In this document: positions 26,691 to 36,648 of the stretch, in pieces
Layout: every line of letters starts with the position of its first letter
Position numbering within the stretch: position 1 is the first letter of the stretch
Assembly (NCBI RefSeq): GCF_006864365.1
Contig: NZ_QHLJ01000011.1
Location: 1 to 42,567 of the forward strand
Length of the DNA: 42,567 nucleotides
Direction: 5' to 3'
Origin: Campylobacter sp. MIT 99-7217
Lineage (GTDB): Bacteria > Campylobacterota > Campylobacteria > Campylobacterales > Campylobacteraceae
The notes under the pieces: generated by a model
Seen by the model: the letters and a program-made list of their open reading frames with translations, nothing else
What the model was told of the DNA's origin: nothing
The model's database searches: none
Translations under genes and position numbers: made by a program

Positions 26691-27911
26691 ATGAATATCA
26701 TTGAAGCAAGATATATTTTTTTATGTGATGAAGATTTTAGTATTTTAGAAAACAAAGCCTTTGTATTTGATGAAAAAATCATCGAAATTGCAAATTTAAA
26801 AGACTTGCAAAAAAAATACCCTCAAGCAAAGCATATCAAAACTCCAAAAAATTCCTTAATACTTCCAGCCTTTATCAACCCTCACACTCATCTTGAATTT
26901 AGTGCTAATGCCTCAAATTTAGAATTTGGAGACTTTTTAATATGGCTTAAAAGTGTCATTTCTTGTAGGGATTTTTTAAGCAAAGAAGCCAAAGAAGAAC
27001 TGATCTTAAAGACGATAAAAAGTATGCAAAAAAGTGGCACAGCTACAATAGGCGAAATTTCAAGCTTTGGCAGTGATTTAAGTGCTTGTGTGAAAAGTTC
27101 TATGCGTGTGATTTTTTTTAATGAAATCTTAGGAGTAAGCAAAGAAAATAGCGAGGAAAAAAAACTTGAATTTATGAAAAGATTTAATGAAAGCTTGAAA
27201 TTTAAAAATGAGCTTTTTATCCCTGCTATTTCGGTGCATTCTCCTTACTCAACAAATGAAAATTTAGCTCGATTTGCCTTAAATTTAGCCAAGGAAAAAA
27301 ACTTACTTGTAAGCACGCATTTTTTAGAAAATTCCTATGAAAATCTGTGGCTTAGAAAATCAAGGGGTAAATTTAAAAAATGGCTCGAATTTTTTGAAAA
27401 AGATCCTAAACCAAACTACGATATAAATTCATTTTTAAAGCTTTTTGAAAAACAAAGAACACTTTTTACACATTGTGTGTATTTAAAAGAATTTGAACTT
27501 TTGGATAAAAATTTACACTCAATCACTCATTGTGCTATGTCAAATCGCTTGCTTGGTAAAAAAACTTTTGACATAAAAAAAGCCCTTAAAAATGGTATAA
27601 ACACTCATCTTGGAACGGACGGACTTAGCTCAAATACTTCTTTATCCATGCTTGATGAAATGAGAGCAAATTTAATGATACATTCTTACTTGGAGTTAGA
27701 AAAATTTGCTAAAATACTCATTTTAATGGCAACTTTAAAGCCAGCTAAGGCTCTTGATCTGAATTTAGGAGAAATTAAAGCTGGCAAAGAGGCTGATTTT
27801 AGTGTATTTGAAGTGAATGAATGCAGTTTAAACCAACTTCCTTTACATTTCATCTTACAAAGCAAAGAAGTTGCTTCTTTATTTATCAAAGGAAAAAAAT
27901 GCGATTTATAA
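26691..27911 (+). CDS. Aminofutalosine deaminase-like amidohydrolase
   Basis: This 406-residue amidohydrolase has the metal site HTH in LPAFINPHTHLEFSA (about residues 59-73), a central HSPYSTNENLARFAL, then VSTHFLE, THCVYL and HLGTDGLSSNTSLSMLDEMR (the last metal Asp). This is the pattern of the family that contains 6-aminodeoxyfutalosine deaminase of the menaquinone pathway. In Campylobacter another enzyme (MTAN) is known to hydrolyse aminofutalosine directly, so the role here is unclear. The ATG has AAAGGGAAG upstream. The stop overlaps the sppA start region by 13 bases. Confidence 0.85.
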   Translation: MNIIEARYIFLCDEDFSILENKAFVFDEKIIEIANLKDLQKKYPQAKHIKTPKNSLILPAFINPHTHLEFSANASNLEFGDFLIWLKSVISCRDFLSKEAKEELILKTIKSMQKSGTATIGEISSFGSDLSACVKSSMRVIFFNEILGVSKENSEEKKLEFMKRFNESLKFKNELFIPAISVHSPYSTNENLARFALNLAKEKNLLVSTHFLENSYENLWLRKSRGKFKKWLEFFEKDPKPNYDINSFLKLFEKQRTLFTHCVYLKEFELLDKNLHSITHCAMSNRLLGKKTFDIKKALKNGINTHLGTDGLSSNTSLSMLDEMRANLMIHSYLELEKFAKILILMATLKPAKALDLNLGEIKAGKEADFSVFEVNECSLNQLPLHFILQSKEVASLFIKGKKCDL

Positions 27912-28789
27912 AATCATTTTTCAAGATGCTTGGCTCTTGTATAAACTATATCAACACCTATTTTAAAACCTTTGTTTTACTTCTACTAGTCCTTTGGCTT
28001 TTAAATACAAGCTCAAATACACCAAGTTCTTTGGCAAATTTGCAAAGAATTGATCTGCAAGGTCAAATCAACAATGTTGATAAACTCATAGAAACAATCA
28101 ATAAAGCAAAAGATAATGAGGCGATTAAAGGGGTGCTTTTTGTCGTGGATTCTCCGGGTGGAGCTTTTGCCCCAAGTATGGAACTTGCTTTGGCGATAAA
28201 GGATTTAAAAAGCAAAAAGCCTGTCGTGGCTTATGCAAGCGGAACAATGGCAAGTGGAAGTTATCTTAGTGCTGCAAGTGCTAATAAAATCATCTCAAAT
28301 CCTGCAAGTTTCATAGGCTCAATAGGCGTTATCATGCAAGGAGCTGATTTGAGTGAGCTTGCAAACAAACTTGGCATAAAGGCTCAAACCATAAAAGCTG
28401 GGACTTACAAAGAGGCTGGCACTTTTACAAGAAAATGGAGCGAAGAAGAAAAAGAGTATCTGCAAAATTTAGTCGAAAAAAGCTATGATATTTTTACTCA
28501 CTTTGTTGCTGATGAAAGAAAGCTTGAGTTTCATCAAAGACAAAAATGGGCTGATGCGAGAGTATTTTTAGCCGATCAAGCCTTAGAGCTTGGACTCATC
28601 GATGAGCTTGGCAATATCCAAAAAGCAAAACTAGAACTTCAAAAGCTAAGTGGTGTAAAAACGGCGATTTGGGCTAAGCCTGATGTGGTGGATAAATTTA
28701 TGGATAAGCTCTCTCAACAAAGTTCGAGCTTTATTGCCGAGCTTATCGATAAAATCCTTGCAAGTTCAAATTCCTTGCAAAGATTTTAA
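27899..28789 (+). CDS. sppA: Signal peptide peptidase SppA (36K type)
   Basis: The 296-residue protein begins at ATG 27899 after an AAAGGA site. The frame runs back 26 codons, but there it only overlaps the upstream gene. An N-terminal membrane anchor (about residues 24-36) is followed by the S49 peptidase domain: VLFVVDSPGGAFAPS, the nucleophile Ser in MASGSYLSAA (about S119), and the Lys base in IKAGTYKEAGTF (about 170). It degrades cleaved signal peptides in the membrane. Its stop lies two bases from the convergent gene. Confidence 0.93.
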   Translation: MRFIKSFFKMLGSCINYINTYFKTFVLLLLVLWLLNTSSNTPSSLANLQRIDLQGQINNVDKLIETINKAKDNEAIKGVLFVVDSPGGAFAPSMELALAIKDLKSKKPVVAYASGTMASGSYLSAASANKIISNPASFIGSIGVIMQGADLSELANKLGIKAQTIKAGTYKEAGTFTRKWSEEEKEYLQNLVEKSYDIFTHFVADERKLEFHQRQKWADARVFLADQALELGLIDELGNIQKAKLELQKLSGVKTAIWAKPDVVDKFMDKLSQQSSSFIAELIDKILASSNSLQRF

Positions 28790-28791
28790 GA

Positions 28792-29316
28792 TTATTTTGA
28801 GGAATAAACCTTAAAATTTAAGTCCATATCAATCTTATCTTGATTAATTTTAAGCTCAAAAGGAAAAACGATCTTTATAACATTATCATATTCATTTAAA
28901 GCTTCAATAAAAGCATACAAATCATTTGGAGTCTTTATCTTAGCTTTAAGATGAAAAAGGGCTTTAAGATATGGCTCTGTTTGGGTGATATTTTGCTCTT
29001 CTAGTTGCACCACCTCAAAAAAATCTCCAGCAAACTCCACAAATCTTTCCTTTTTGAAGGCTGTATCAAAATGAGTAAGGGTTTGATTATTCTCACTTAT
29101 AAGCTCATCAAGCATAGCTTGACTTTGATTTAAAACATTTTGAATACTTTGGTTAATCAAATTTTGCGAAGCAAGATTTGAAGCAACAATCTTGTGTTTA
29201 TTAACAAGAGGCAAGAGTAAAAAAATGATCAATAACCCACACAAAGCTACAAATACCAAAGCATATATGGCTAGGGTCAAAAATTTTGCATCTTCTAAAC
29301 TCTTATCTGTTTTCAC
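28792..29316 (-). CDS. PilO-like inner-membrane protein
   Basis: The 174-residue protein has a short cytoplasmic head, one N-terminal membrane helix (about residues 17-37), a coiled-coil stretch (40-80), and a C-terminal ferredoxin-like part (about 100-174) ending FELKINQDKIDMDLNFKVYS. This is the layout of PilO. It is the last gene of a run in which PilM-, PilN- and PilO-like proteins follow in the canonical order. The sequence resemblance to PilO is weak, so the call rests on architecture and gene order. It overlaps the PilN-like gene by four bases. Confidence 0.55.
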   Translation of the reverse strand: MKTDKSLEDAKFLTLAIYALVFVALCGLLIIFLLLPLVNKHKIVASNLASQNLINQSIQNVLNQSQAMLDELISENNQTLTHFDTAFKKERFVEFAGDFFEVVQLEEQNITQTEPYLKALFHLKAKIKTPNDLYAFIEALNEYDNVIKIVFPFELKINQDKIDMDLNFKVYSSK

Positions 29317-29846
29317 TCTTGAACTCCTGAAAGTTTTTTATTGATAGACAAAAAGCCATACCAGCCATTTTGTAGAGGATAAAAAGTTGTTCTACTCTCA
29401 TCAAAGGTGCTTTTCAATGGAGTTTGTATCAATAAAGAAAACATTTCTTTAGTGGGCGTAACTCCACTTATTTTAAGACTATTTTCATTCATCTCAAGCT
29501 CATTTAAACGAATACTACCTGAGCTAATGACTATGCTAAAAAGATTGTTTAAGACCCTATTGATTTCTATTTCATTGCTGCCGTCTTTTCCCCTGATCTT
29601 TAAAGCTATATTTTTCCTCTGGCTTAAGGTCCTAAATGATTCTTCATTTTGTAAGGTTTTTTCTTGCATTTTAACAAGTTCTTCTTTTTTTTCACTCAGC
29701 TCACTACTTGTGAGTAAATACCTCGTCGCTAAGAAAAAATACACCAAAACAATAAAACCCAAAGCACCGATAAAAAATATCAACCAAATTTTTGTTAGCA
29801 AGCTTAGGGCTGATTTTAACTTTGGTTTGATAAAACTATAACTCAT
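29313..29846 (-). CDS. PilN-like inner-membrane protein
   Basis: This 177-residue protein has one membrane helix (about residues 18-42), a coiled coil (48-80) and a C-terminal globular part with INRVLNNLFSIVISSGSIRL and LKISGVTPTKEMFSLL, similar in pattern to the PilN periplasmic fold. It lies between the PilM-like and PilO-like genes and overlaps each by four bases. Recent C. jejuni motor structures describe PilMNO-related cage proteins (FcpMNO). I think these genes could encode those, but I cannot confirm it from sequence alone. Confidence 0.57.
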   Translation of the reverse strand: MSYSFIKPKLKSALSLLTKIWLIFFIGALGFIVLVYFFLATRYLLTSSELSEKKEELVKMQEKTLQNEESFRTLSQRKNIALKIRGKDGSNEIEINRVLNNLFSIVISSGSIRLNELEMNENSLKISGVTPTKEMFSLLIQTPLKSTFDESRTTFYPLQNGWYGFLSINKKLSGVQE

Positions 29847-30769
29847 GCCTTAAGCTCCTTTTTCATTAATTCTCCCATAGTATCCAAGGTATCAACCTTA
29901 ATCACACGAGGCTTGAGAAAAATTTCTCCCTCTATATAATCAAGTATAGCCTCACTAATATTTTCTGTATCAAAAATGAGCAAATCATCGATAAAATTGC
30001 CATTGTAAATAGGATTATTATAGTATTCTTGGATACTTGAAAAAACATAACGACACATATTCATATCATTTGCAAAATCTGTCAAATTTGCCTGATAACC
30101 AGATGATTCTTTCAGATCATCTAATTTTTCATTAAGCATTTTTTCAAGACCTTGGAAGTCAAAATCTTCTTCATTTTGGGGACTTTCTTCTCCTTCCTCC
30201 TCATCTTCTTCTGTATTTGTTTTTTCCTCTGCTATATCAAAAAAATTTCCAAAAAGAATTTCTTTGCCCCTACAAATCATCAAAGCAACGCAAGATACAT
30301 GCCTATAAATACAAAGAGTAATCTTGCTAGGATCAAGTTTTGCAAGCCTTGCATGATAATAAAGCAAAATCAAGGGCGAATAAATAAGATCAAGTCCGCC
30401 ATATTCGCTAAAAAGCTTTTTAAACTCTTCTAAGGAATTCTTTGCTGCATAAATTTGAGCATTTTCTATGCTTATACATTGCACATTCTTTGCGTTTACT
30501 CCAAATTTATCAAGCTCTTTGGGGTTAGAAGTAGGTACAAGCCCTTGTGCTGTAGCATCAAAAAAAACACTGACATAATAAAGCTGAAAATCCTTACTCA
30601 AGTCTTTAAGATATTCTAGGAGCATTTCCTTGCTCTCAAAACTCTTATCATAAGTTTGAATAATCTTTTTATTCTTAATCGTATGTGCCCTTAAAGTATT
30701 ATTTTTACCCTCAAAAATAATACAAGCAAAAAGCTGGGTCATATATTTTCTTAAAGAGAAGAAGAACAT
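29843..30769 (-). CDS. PilM-like (GspL-type) cytoplasmic protein
   Basis: The 308-residue protein has no membrane segment after its first 15 residues. It starts with an actin-like pattern (ACIIFEGKNNTLRAHTIKNK), has mixed alpha/beta structure (YYVSVFFDATAQGL, then LCIYRHVSCVALMICRG), and an acidic linker rich in Glu (about residues 182-205). A second alpha/beta part follows. The pattern and order before PilN/PilO-like genes suggest PilM. An alternative start is ATG 30742, as the first nine residues are Phe/Ser-rich and may not be translated. It overlaps the acyltransferase gene by 19 bases. Confidence 0.55.
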   Translation of the reverse strand: MFFFSLRKYMTQLFACIIFEGKNNTLRAHTIKNKKIIQTYDKSFESKEMLLEYLKDLSKDFQLYYVSVFFDATAQGLVPTSNPKELDKFGVNAKNVQCISIENAQIYAAKNSLEEFKKLFSEYGGLDLIYSPLILLYYHARLAKLDPSKITLCIYRHVSCVALMICRGKEILFGNFFDIAEEKTNTEEDEEEGEESPQNEEDFDFQGLEKMLNEKLDDLKESSGYQANLTDFANDMNMCRYVFSSIQEYYNNPIYNGNFIDDLLIFDTENISEAILDYIEGEIFLKPRVIKVDTLDTMGELMKKELKA

Positions 30770-31407
30770 TTCTCAAACCTTTCAAAGCCGTCCATTTGGG
30801 CTATTGCCTCAAGTTTTTGTTTTATCATTTCTTTAGCTTCATTTTTTTCCAAATTTTTCACACTCAAGGGCGAAATCCTATAAACGATGGTGCTAAAAGG
30901 TTTTGGTAAAATCATCTTATCCCAAGTTTTAAATTCCCAATACCTACTTGCCTCATAGTTTAAAAGCATTATTCCAACACCTTTTTTTTGAGCTATCATT
31001 ACTGAACCATCAGAAACGCTGTGCCAAGGACCTCTTGGACCATCAGGAGTAATCACCACATCATCATTTTTATCTAAAACCTTAAAAGCTTCCTTAATCA
31101 CAGCACTTGCACCCTTATATGTACTTCCTCTTATGGTGTTGATATTAAAAAACTCTATATTTTTAGCAATGATTTCTCCATCTTTATGATGAGAAATCAT
31201 CACAAAAGCCTTTTTACCCAAAGCCTTATAGCCCATATATCTAAAAATAAAGGGCATAAAAGCAAGCCTTCCGTGCCAAAAGAGCAAAACACAAGGCGTA
31301 TTTGTTGTTTTTTCTCCTATAAATTTCTTTCTACAGGTCATAAATATCAGCCACTGCAAAAGAAAAATCACAAAAGGCACAAAGCTAAATTTAAACCACT
31401 TCTCCAT
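30751..31407 (-). CDS. DUF374 acyltransferase-like protein
   Basis: This 218-residue protein has an N-terminal hydrophobic helix (about residues 7-24) and the DUF374/LPLAT features: [28 protein letters not shown], a loop with STYKGASAV, and the conserved [20 protein letters not shown] around residue 120. Such proteins are related to lysophospholipid acyltransferases and sit at the inner membrane. The substrate is not evident. It overlaps miaB by 17 bases. Confidence 0.87.
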   Translation of the reverse strand: MEKWFKFSFVPFVIFLLQWLIFMTCRKKFIGEKTTNTPCVLLFWHGRLAFMPFIFRYMGYKALGKKAFVMISHHKDGEIIAKNIEFFNINTIRGSTYKGASAVIKEAFKVLDKNDDVVITPDGPRGPWHSVSDGSVMIAQKKGVGIMLLNYEASRYWEFKTWDKMILPKPFSTIVYRISPLSVKNLEKNEAKEMIKQKLEAIAQMDGFERFEKCSSSL

Positions 31408-32689
31408 AAAGCACCATGCGTCTTGGATTGGTGATTTTCACCCTTTTTATCTGTCCTAAAAGCTCCTCGCTTCCATTAGTTTGAACCAAAAAATTTGTAT
31501 TTGTCCGCCCAGCTACAGCATTTCCTGCACGAAGTTCTTCAAAAAGCACCTCAACTTCGGCATTTTTCTTAGTAGCTACGATCTCATCTAGGATCTCAGC
31601 ATGGCGATTTTGCAAATGAGTAAGCCTTCTTGAAGCTGTTTTTTCATCGATTTGATTTGGCATTAAAGCAGCCTTTGTAAGCGGTCTTTTGGAGTATTTA
31701 AAGGAAAAAATTTGCTCAAAACGCACCCTTTCTATCACATCCATAGTCTCTTCAAAGTCCCTTTCACTTTCATTTGGAAAGGCCACTATGATATCAGTTG
31801 AAATGCTAACCTCAGGACAAAGCTCTTTAAGCTTAAAGGCTCTATTTAAATACCACTCCTTTGTATAACCTCTTTTCATAGCCTTCAAAATCTCATCAGA
31901 GCCACTTTGCAAAGGCATATGCATGGATTTGCAAATCTTTTCATTGCTTGAAAAAACCCTTAAAAATTTATCGTCCATGTGTAAAGGGTGAGGGCTGGTA
32001 AAGCGTATCCTTTCTAAGTTTTCTATCTCGCTAAGTCTTTGAAGTAAATCAGAAAAGTCTATTCTAGGATGGGCATTTGAAAAGCGTTTGCCATAATTAT
32101 TTACATTTTGCCCTAGTAAAAAAATCTCCTTAACACCCTTTTCAACAGCCTTTTTTGCTTCTTTTTCTATGATATGAAAGGGTATAGAAATTTCATCTCC
32201 TCTGGTGTGAGGCACTATGCAGTAGGTGCAGCTTTTATCACAACCTATGGAGATATTTATCAAGGTTTTGTAAGGATTAACCCTAAAGTCTTCAAAGTCA
32301 AATTCACTTTCATCATATTCTAAATCAACACCAAGAAATTTAGGGGTATTTACAGCCTGAACGATTTTTGAAATATTCCTAGCCCCTAAGACAAAATCAA
32401 CACTAGGCGCTCTTTTAAAGATCTCTTTTCCAAGATGAGAAGCAGTACACCCACAAACTCCTATCTTAGCACCTTCTTTTTTGACCTTTTCAAAACCGCC
32501 TACTTCTGAAAAAAGCTTATGCACGGGCTTTTCACGCACAGAACAAGTATTTATGAGTATGAGATCAGCTTCCTTGATATCCTCAGTTAGGCTATAATCT
32601 TCCTTTTTAGAAAGCTCAGCTATGATATGCTCGCTATCTCTTACATTCATCGCGCAGCCAAGGGTTTGTATGAAAAGCTTCTTACTCAA
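31391..32689 (-). CDS. miaB: tRNA methylthiotransferase MiaB
   Basis: MiaB adds a methylthio group to i6A37 in tRNAs. The 432-residue protein has the auxiliary-cluster cysteines C12, C49 and C81, and the radical SAM triad C150-x3-C154-x2-C157 in [21 protein letters not shown] and the C-terminal TRAM domain (about residues 365-432) are also typical. It overlaps its upstream neighbour by four bases. Confidence 0.97.
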   Translation of the reverse strand: MSKKLFIQTLGCAMNVRDSEHIIAELSKKEDYSLTEDIKEADLILINTCSVREKPVHKLFSEVGGFEKVKKEGAKIGVCGCTASHLGKEIFKRAPSVDFVLGARNISKIVQAVNTPKFLGVDLEYDESEFDFEDFRVNPYKTLINISIGCDKSCTYCIVPHTRGDEISIPFHIIEKEAKKAVEKGVKEIFLLGQNVNNYGKRFSNAHPRIDFSDLLQRLSEIENLERIRFTSPHPLHMDDKFLRVFSSNEKICKSMHMPLQSGSDEILKAMKRGYTKEWYLNRAFKLKELCPEVSISTDIIVAFPNESERDFEETMDVIERVRFEQIFSFKYSKRPLTKAALMPNQIDEKTASRRLTHLQNRHAEILDEIVATKKNAEVEVLFEELRAGNAVAGRTNTNFLVQTNGSEELLGQIKRVKITNPRRMVLYGEVV

Positions 32690-32934
32690 AGTATATGCAC
32701 CTCATACATATAATCATCTTCATCAAGTCCGTATCTAACAACCCTATGATAAACACTTAAGCCTTTTTTTTCAAAATGCTTCACAAAAGCAAGCAAATCT
32801 TTGTGGGACATTTCCTTATCAAAATAAAAAAAGTTTTGACCTTCCTTGTCTATAGTCGCTTCAATCTTATCTAAAGATATAGTTTTTGGTTTTTCATTCG
32901 GTAGGTTTCTTGCTATTTTTAAATCCATTTTCAT
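32686..32934 (-). CDS. HP0268-family protein (small nuclease-like)
   Basis: This 82-residue protein matches the Helicobacter HP0268 family in size, in [21 protein letters not shown], and in position directly before miaB (HP0269 in H. pylori). HP0268 has been described as a small Smr-like protein with nickase/RNase activity. That function for this protein is by analogy. The start is ATG 32934 after AAGGAA. It is the first gene of the miaB operon. Confidence 0.85.
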   Translation of the reverse strand: MKMDLKIARNLPNEKPKTISLDKIEATIDKEGQNFFYFDKEMSHKDLLAFVKHFEKKGLSVYHRVVRYGLDEDDYMYEVHIL

Positions 32935-33043
32935 TTCCTTATAATTTGAATTTATGATTTTAGCAAATTTTACTTTTAATTAAACTTATTTATTATACAA
33001 TTTTAATCTACAAAATTCTTTCAATAATTTAAAAGGGTTCATC

Positions 33044-34159
33044 GTGGAAAAGGTCATAGATATAATAGAATCAATAGCTAATGAAAAAAATTTACAACTT
33101 GAAGATGTTAAAGAAAGAGTAAAAATAGCCTTGATCAACACAGCTAAACATATATACGGAGAACAATATGAATTTTTTATTGATCCAAAAACACTTAATC
33201 TTTTTCAAAAAATCGTCGTTGTAAAAGACGATGATGAGAGATTAAAAGATGATAATGAACATTTTATCGCTCTTTCAAAGGCAAAAAAGGAAGCACCTGA
33301 AGTGGAAGTGGGCGATGAACTTACTTATGAATGCTCTTTAGAAAATTTAGGACGAACAGCCGTAAATACCTTACACAAAGAACTTGAATACCATATACAA
33401 AAATTACTTGAAGAAACTATACTTAAAAAATATCAAGATATGGTAGGAAAAATGGTCTTTGGTAGCGTGATACGCATAGATAGTGAAGAAAATACTTTCA
33501 TAGAAATAGATGAGATTAGAGCCTTTTTACCACGAAAAAACCGCATTAAAGGCGAGAAATTTAAGGTTGCAGATGTTGTTAAAGCAGTCATTAGAAGAGT
33601 ATTTACCGATAAAAATGGTATGAAAATGGAGCTTTCTCGCACAAGCCCTAAATTTTTAGAAGCCTTGCTTGAAGCAGAAGTACCTGAAATCAAAGATGAG
33701 CTTATAAAAATCGTAGCAAGTGCTAGAATTCCCGGAGAAAGAGCCAAGGTCTTACTTCAAAGTCTAAATGCAAATGTCGATGCAGTAGGTGCTACAGTGG
33801 GACAAAAAGGAGTTAGGATAAATGCAGTAAGTAGGGAACTTCACGATGAAAATATAGACTGCATAGAATACAGCGACCAACCAGCCATTCTTATCGCTCG
33901 TGCCTTAGCTCCAGCTATCATCACTTCAGTAAAAATTCAAAACACTCAAGAAGATGGCAAAGAGCTTAAAAAAGCTATCGTTACCTTAAACAGCGATCAA
34001 AAAAGTAAAGCCATAGGCAAAAGTGGGATTAACATACGCCTTGCTTCTATGCTCACGGGCTTTCTTATAGAACTTGAAGAAATTAATCTAAAACAAGAAC
34101 AAAGCAAAAACAATGAAGAAGGGCTTAAAAATCTCGAAAATTTATTTAAAAATGTCTAA
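33044..34159 (+). CDS. nusA: Transcription termination/antitermination factor NusA
   Basis: NusA binds RNA polymerase and modulates pausing and termination. The 371-residue protein has an N-terminal domain (to about 125), an S1 domain (GKMVFGSVIRIDSEENTFIE to about 195), and two KH domains that include PGERAKVLL, VGATVGQKGVRI and KAIGKSGINIRLAS. It lacks the C-terminal acidic repeats of E. coli NusA, which is normal outside gamma-proteobacteria. It starts with GTG after AAAAGGG. Its stop lies two bases from the convergent mnmG. Confidence 0.95.
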   Translation: MEKVIDIIESIANEKNLQLEDVKERVKIALINTAKHIYGEQYEFFIDPKTLNLFQKIVVVKDDDERLKDDNEHFIALSKAKKEAPEVEVGDELTYECSLENLGRTAVNTLHKELEYHIQKLLEETILKKYQDMVGKMVFGSVIRIDSEENTFIEIDEIRAFLPRKNRIKGEKFKVADVVKAVIRRVFTDKNGMKMELSRTSPKFLEALLEAEVPEIKDELIKIVASARIPGERAKVLLQSLNANVDAVGATVGQKGVRINAVSRELHDENIDCIEYSDQPAILIARALAPAIITSVKIQNTQEDGKELKKAIVTLNSDQKSKAIGKSGINIRLASMLTGFLIELEEINLKQEQSKNNEEGLKNLENLFKNV

Positions 34160-34161
34160 AT

Positions 34162-36018
34162 TTATCTCTTAGCTTGCATTTTGATATAAATTTGCAAGAT
34201 ATCAAGGGCTGCTGGGGTTATGCCACTTATCTTACTAGCTGCAAAAAGAGTAGCTGGGGCAAATTTTTCAAGCTTTTCGCTTACTTCATTGCTAAGTCCT
34301 GAAATAGCCTTGAAATTAAAATTTGAAGGAATTTTAAGATCTTGCATAGCCCTCATTTTTTCAATCTGATCCCTTTGCATGCTCACATAATGATAATACT
34401 TAGCCTCATTTAAGATCTCATTTAAAGAATACTCATCCATTTTCTCAAAGCTCTTATCAAGCCTTTTAAGCTTATGCACATTAAAACTAGCCCTTGCAAC
34501 TATTTTTTGAAGGCTCATTACAGCACTTATTTTTTCTTCTTCAAGCTCCTCTAAAAAGGCGTTATTTTTAGCATTTGGACTAAGTTCTGTTTGAAGTAAG
34601 AAGCTTAGGCCCTGCTCCTTATTTTTTCTAATTTTTTCGCAATACTCAAAGTCTTTTTGGCTTAAAAGCCTAAATTTAAAGCCATATTTTGCAAGTCTGG
34701 TGATGGCATTTTCCTCTCTTAAAAGCAAACGATACTCAGCCCTTGAGGTAAACATTCTGTAAGGCTCTTTAGTGCCCTTACTTACCAAATCATCTATCAT
34801 AACCCCTATATAAGCTTCATCTCGCCCCAAAATAAAAGGCTCTTTTTCATCTATGGCTAGGGCTGCATTAATGCCAGCCATAAAGCCTTGTGCGGCTGCT
34901 TCTTCATAACCTGTTGTGCCATTAATTTGCCCAGCGCAGTATAAATTTTTGATTTTCTTACTCTCAAGGCTGTGAAAAAGCCCTGTTGGCTGGATAAAAT
35001 CATATTCTATAGCATAGCCAAAGCGAGTTATTTTAGCCTCCTCAAAGCCTCTTATGCTTCTTAGCATTTGTCCTTGCACCTCATAAGGCAAGGAGGTTGA
35101 AAAGCCGTTGATATAATACTCACTTGCCTCAGCACTTTGAGGCTCGATGAAAAGATGATGGCTTGTTTTATCTGCAAAGCGGTTGATCTTATCCTCTATT
35201 GAGGGACAATATCTTGGTCCAACGCTTTGAATTTGCCCTGTAAAAAGCGGAGCTCTGTGAAAATTTGCCCTAATAAGCTCGTGGGTTTTTTCATTTGTCC
35301 TTGCTATGTAGCAAGGAAGCTGGGTTGGGTTAAAATTCTTGGTGCGAAAGCTAAAGGGCTTAGGCTTTTCATCGCCGTATTGAATCTCAAGCTTTGAAAA
35401 ATCAATACTACTTGCAGCAACCCTTGGACAAGTGCCTGTTTTAAGGCGTTCAAGCTCTATGCCAAGCTCTTTTAAAGAAGCACTAAGAGCATATGAGGCC
35501 ATTTCTCCAACCCTGCCAGCTTCTATCTTATTTTCTCCAATATGAATAAGCCCGCTTAAAAAAGTGCCCGTCGTTAAAATTATCTTTTTAGCAAAATATT
35601 CATTTTTTAAATTTGTTCTAAGCCCTATAACTTTGTCTTTTTCAAAGATTAAACTAAGGACTTGTTCTTGAGAAATATCTAAATTTTCAAGGCTTAAAAG
35701 CTTATTTCTGGCATAAATTTTATATCTATCCATATCAATTTGAGCCCTTGAGCCCCTAACAGCTACGCCCTTGCTCTCATTTAATATGCGAAACTGTAAG
35801 CCAGCCTTATCAGTAAGCTCGCCCATAAAACCGCCCATAGCATCAAGTTCTTTTACCAAATGCCCCTTAGCAAGCCCACCAACTGCAGGATTACAACTAG
35901 CTGCTCCAATTTGTTCTATGAGCGTGGTTAAAAGCAAGGTTTTCTTGCCCATCCTAGAAGCTGCCCCACTTGCTTCTATACCAGCATGCCCTCCTCCAAT
36001 AACTATAATATCAAACAT
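34162..36018 (-). CDS. mnmG: tRNA uridine-5-carboxymethylaminomethyl synthase MnmG
   Basis: MnmG (GidA) works with MnmE to modify U34 of tRNAs. The 618-residue protein starts with the FAD motif [22 protein letters not shown], then [21 protein letters not shown] and the conserved [16 protein letters not shown]. The C-terminal helical domain is intact. It is transcribed from a TATAAT at 36042-36047 and is probably monocistronic. Confidence 0.97.
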   Translation of the reverse strand: MFDIIVIGGGHAGIEASGAASRMGKKTLLLTTLIEQIGAASCNPAVGGLAKGHLVKELDAMGGFMGELTDKAGLQFRILNESKGVAVRGSRAQIDMDRYKIYARNKLLSLENLDISQEQVLSLIFEKDKVIGLRTNLKNEYFAKKIILTTGTFLSGLIHIGENKIEAGRVGEMASYALSASLKELGIELERLKTGTCPRVAASSIDFSKLEIQYGDEKPKPFSFRTKNFNPTQLPCYIARTNEKTHELIRANFHRAPLFTGQIQSVGPRYCPSIEDKINRFADKTSHHLFIEPQSAEASEYYINGFSTSLPYEVQGQMLRSIRGFEEAKITRFGYAIEYDFIQPTGLFHSLESKKIKNLYCAGQINGTTGYEEAAAQGFMAGINAALAIDEKEPFILGRDEAYIGVMIDDLVSKGTKEPYRMFTSRAEYRLLLREENAITRLAKYGFKFRLLSQKDFEYCEKIRKNKEQGLSFLLQTELSPNAKNNAFLEELEEEKISAVMSLQKIVARASFNVHKLKRLDKSFEKMDEYSLNEILNEAKYYHYVSMQRDQIEKMRAMQDLKIPSNFNFKAISGLSNEVSEKLEKFAPATLFAASKISGITPAALDILQIYIKMQAKR

Positions 36019-36041
36019 TCTTATCCTTAATGAAAAGCGAA

Positions 36042-36047
36042 ATTATA
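36042..36047 (-). promoter_or_regulatory. -10 element for mnmG
   Basis: A perfect TATAAT on the minus strand lies 24 bases before the mnmG ATG, with AAGGATAAG as the ribosome site between them. Confidence 0.6.
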
Positions 36048-36152
36048 CTATATTTTGCCTCAAGTTAAGCTAAATTTAAAGGGGCTTTAAGGCTTTTTAC
36101 TACTTTTGCTTAAAAGCTTTTTTGTGTTTTTTAAAAACAAATCAAATTTTAA

Positions 36153-36575
36153 CTATCTTAGCTCTCTACCATTTTCTTTTATTCTATCGTTTAGAATTCT
36201 AAGATTGTCTTTATACTTTTGCTCTGGATTATTTTTTATATCATCTTGTATCTTTTGACCAGCGCTATTAAAGAGTTCTTTTAAACCCTTTTTTACACCC
36301 TCTGTAAGATAATTGTTTATATTCTTATTATGAAAGGTATCAAGTACTAGCACAAGAGTTTTTATTGCTTGCCAATCCTCCCTAATTAAGTCCCACTCTA
36401 TACTATTTAACTTTTCATCTATCTTCAAAGCAAAAAACCTACAAGTATAAAAATGAGCATTTTTACTTTGACAATCTTTTATAAATTTATCATAGTCTTT
36501 AAATATCTCCTCAGCCCATGCTAAATTTACACAAAGAAAGGCTAAGGCTAAAATTAAGCTTTTTAAATTTTTCAT
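36153..36575 (-). CDS. Hypothetical exported protein
   Basis: This 140-residue protein has a clear signal peptide: Lys-rich start, hydrophobic LILALAFLCVNLAWA, and a likely cut after about residue 21. The mature part is helical and charged, with Cys residues near 34 and 45 that could form a disulphide. No known motif is visible. ATG 36575 follows an AAGGAA ribosome site. It stands alone between mnmG and the dedA gene. Confidence 0.72.
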   Translation of the reverse strand: MKNLKSLILALAFLCVNLAWAEEIFKDYDKFIKDCQSKNAHFYTCRFFALKIDEKLNSIEWDLIREDWQAIKTLVLVLDTFHNKNINNYLTEGVKKGLKELFNSAGQKIQDDIKNNPEQKYKDNLRILNDRIKENGRELR

Positions 36576-36648
36576 GTTTTTTCCTTAAATTTTTAAAAGA
36601 AGCAGTCTATCAAAAAAAATGCAAGACCTTTTTTTAATGGGCTTAAGT

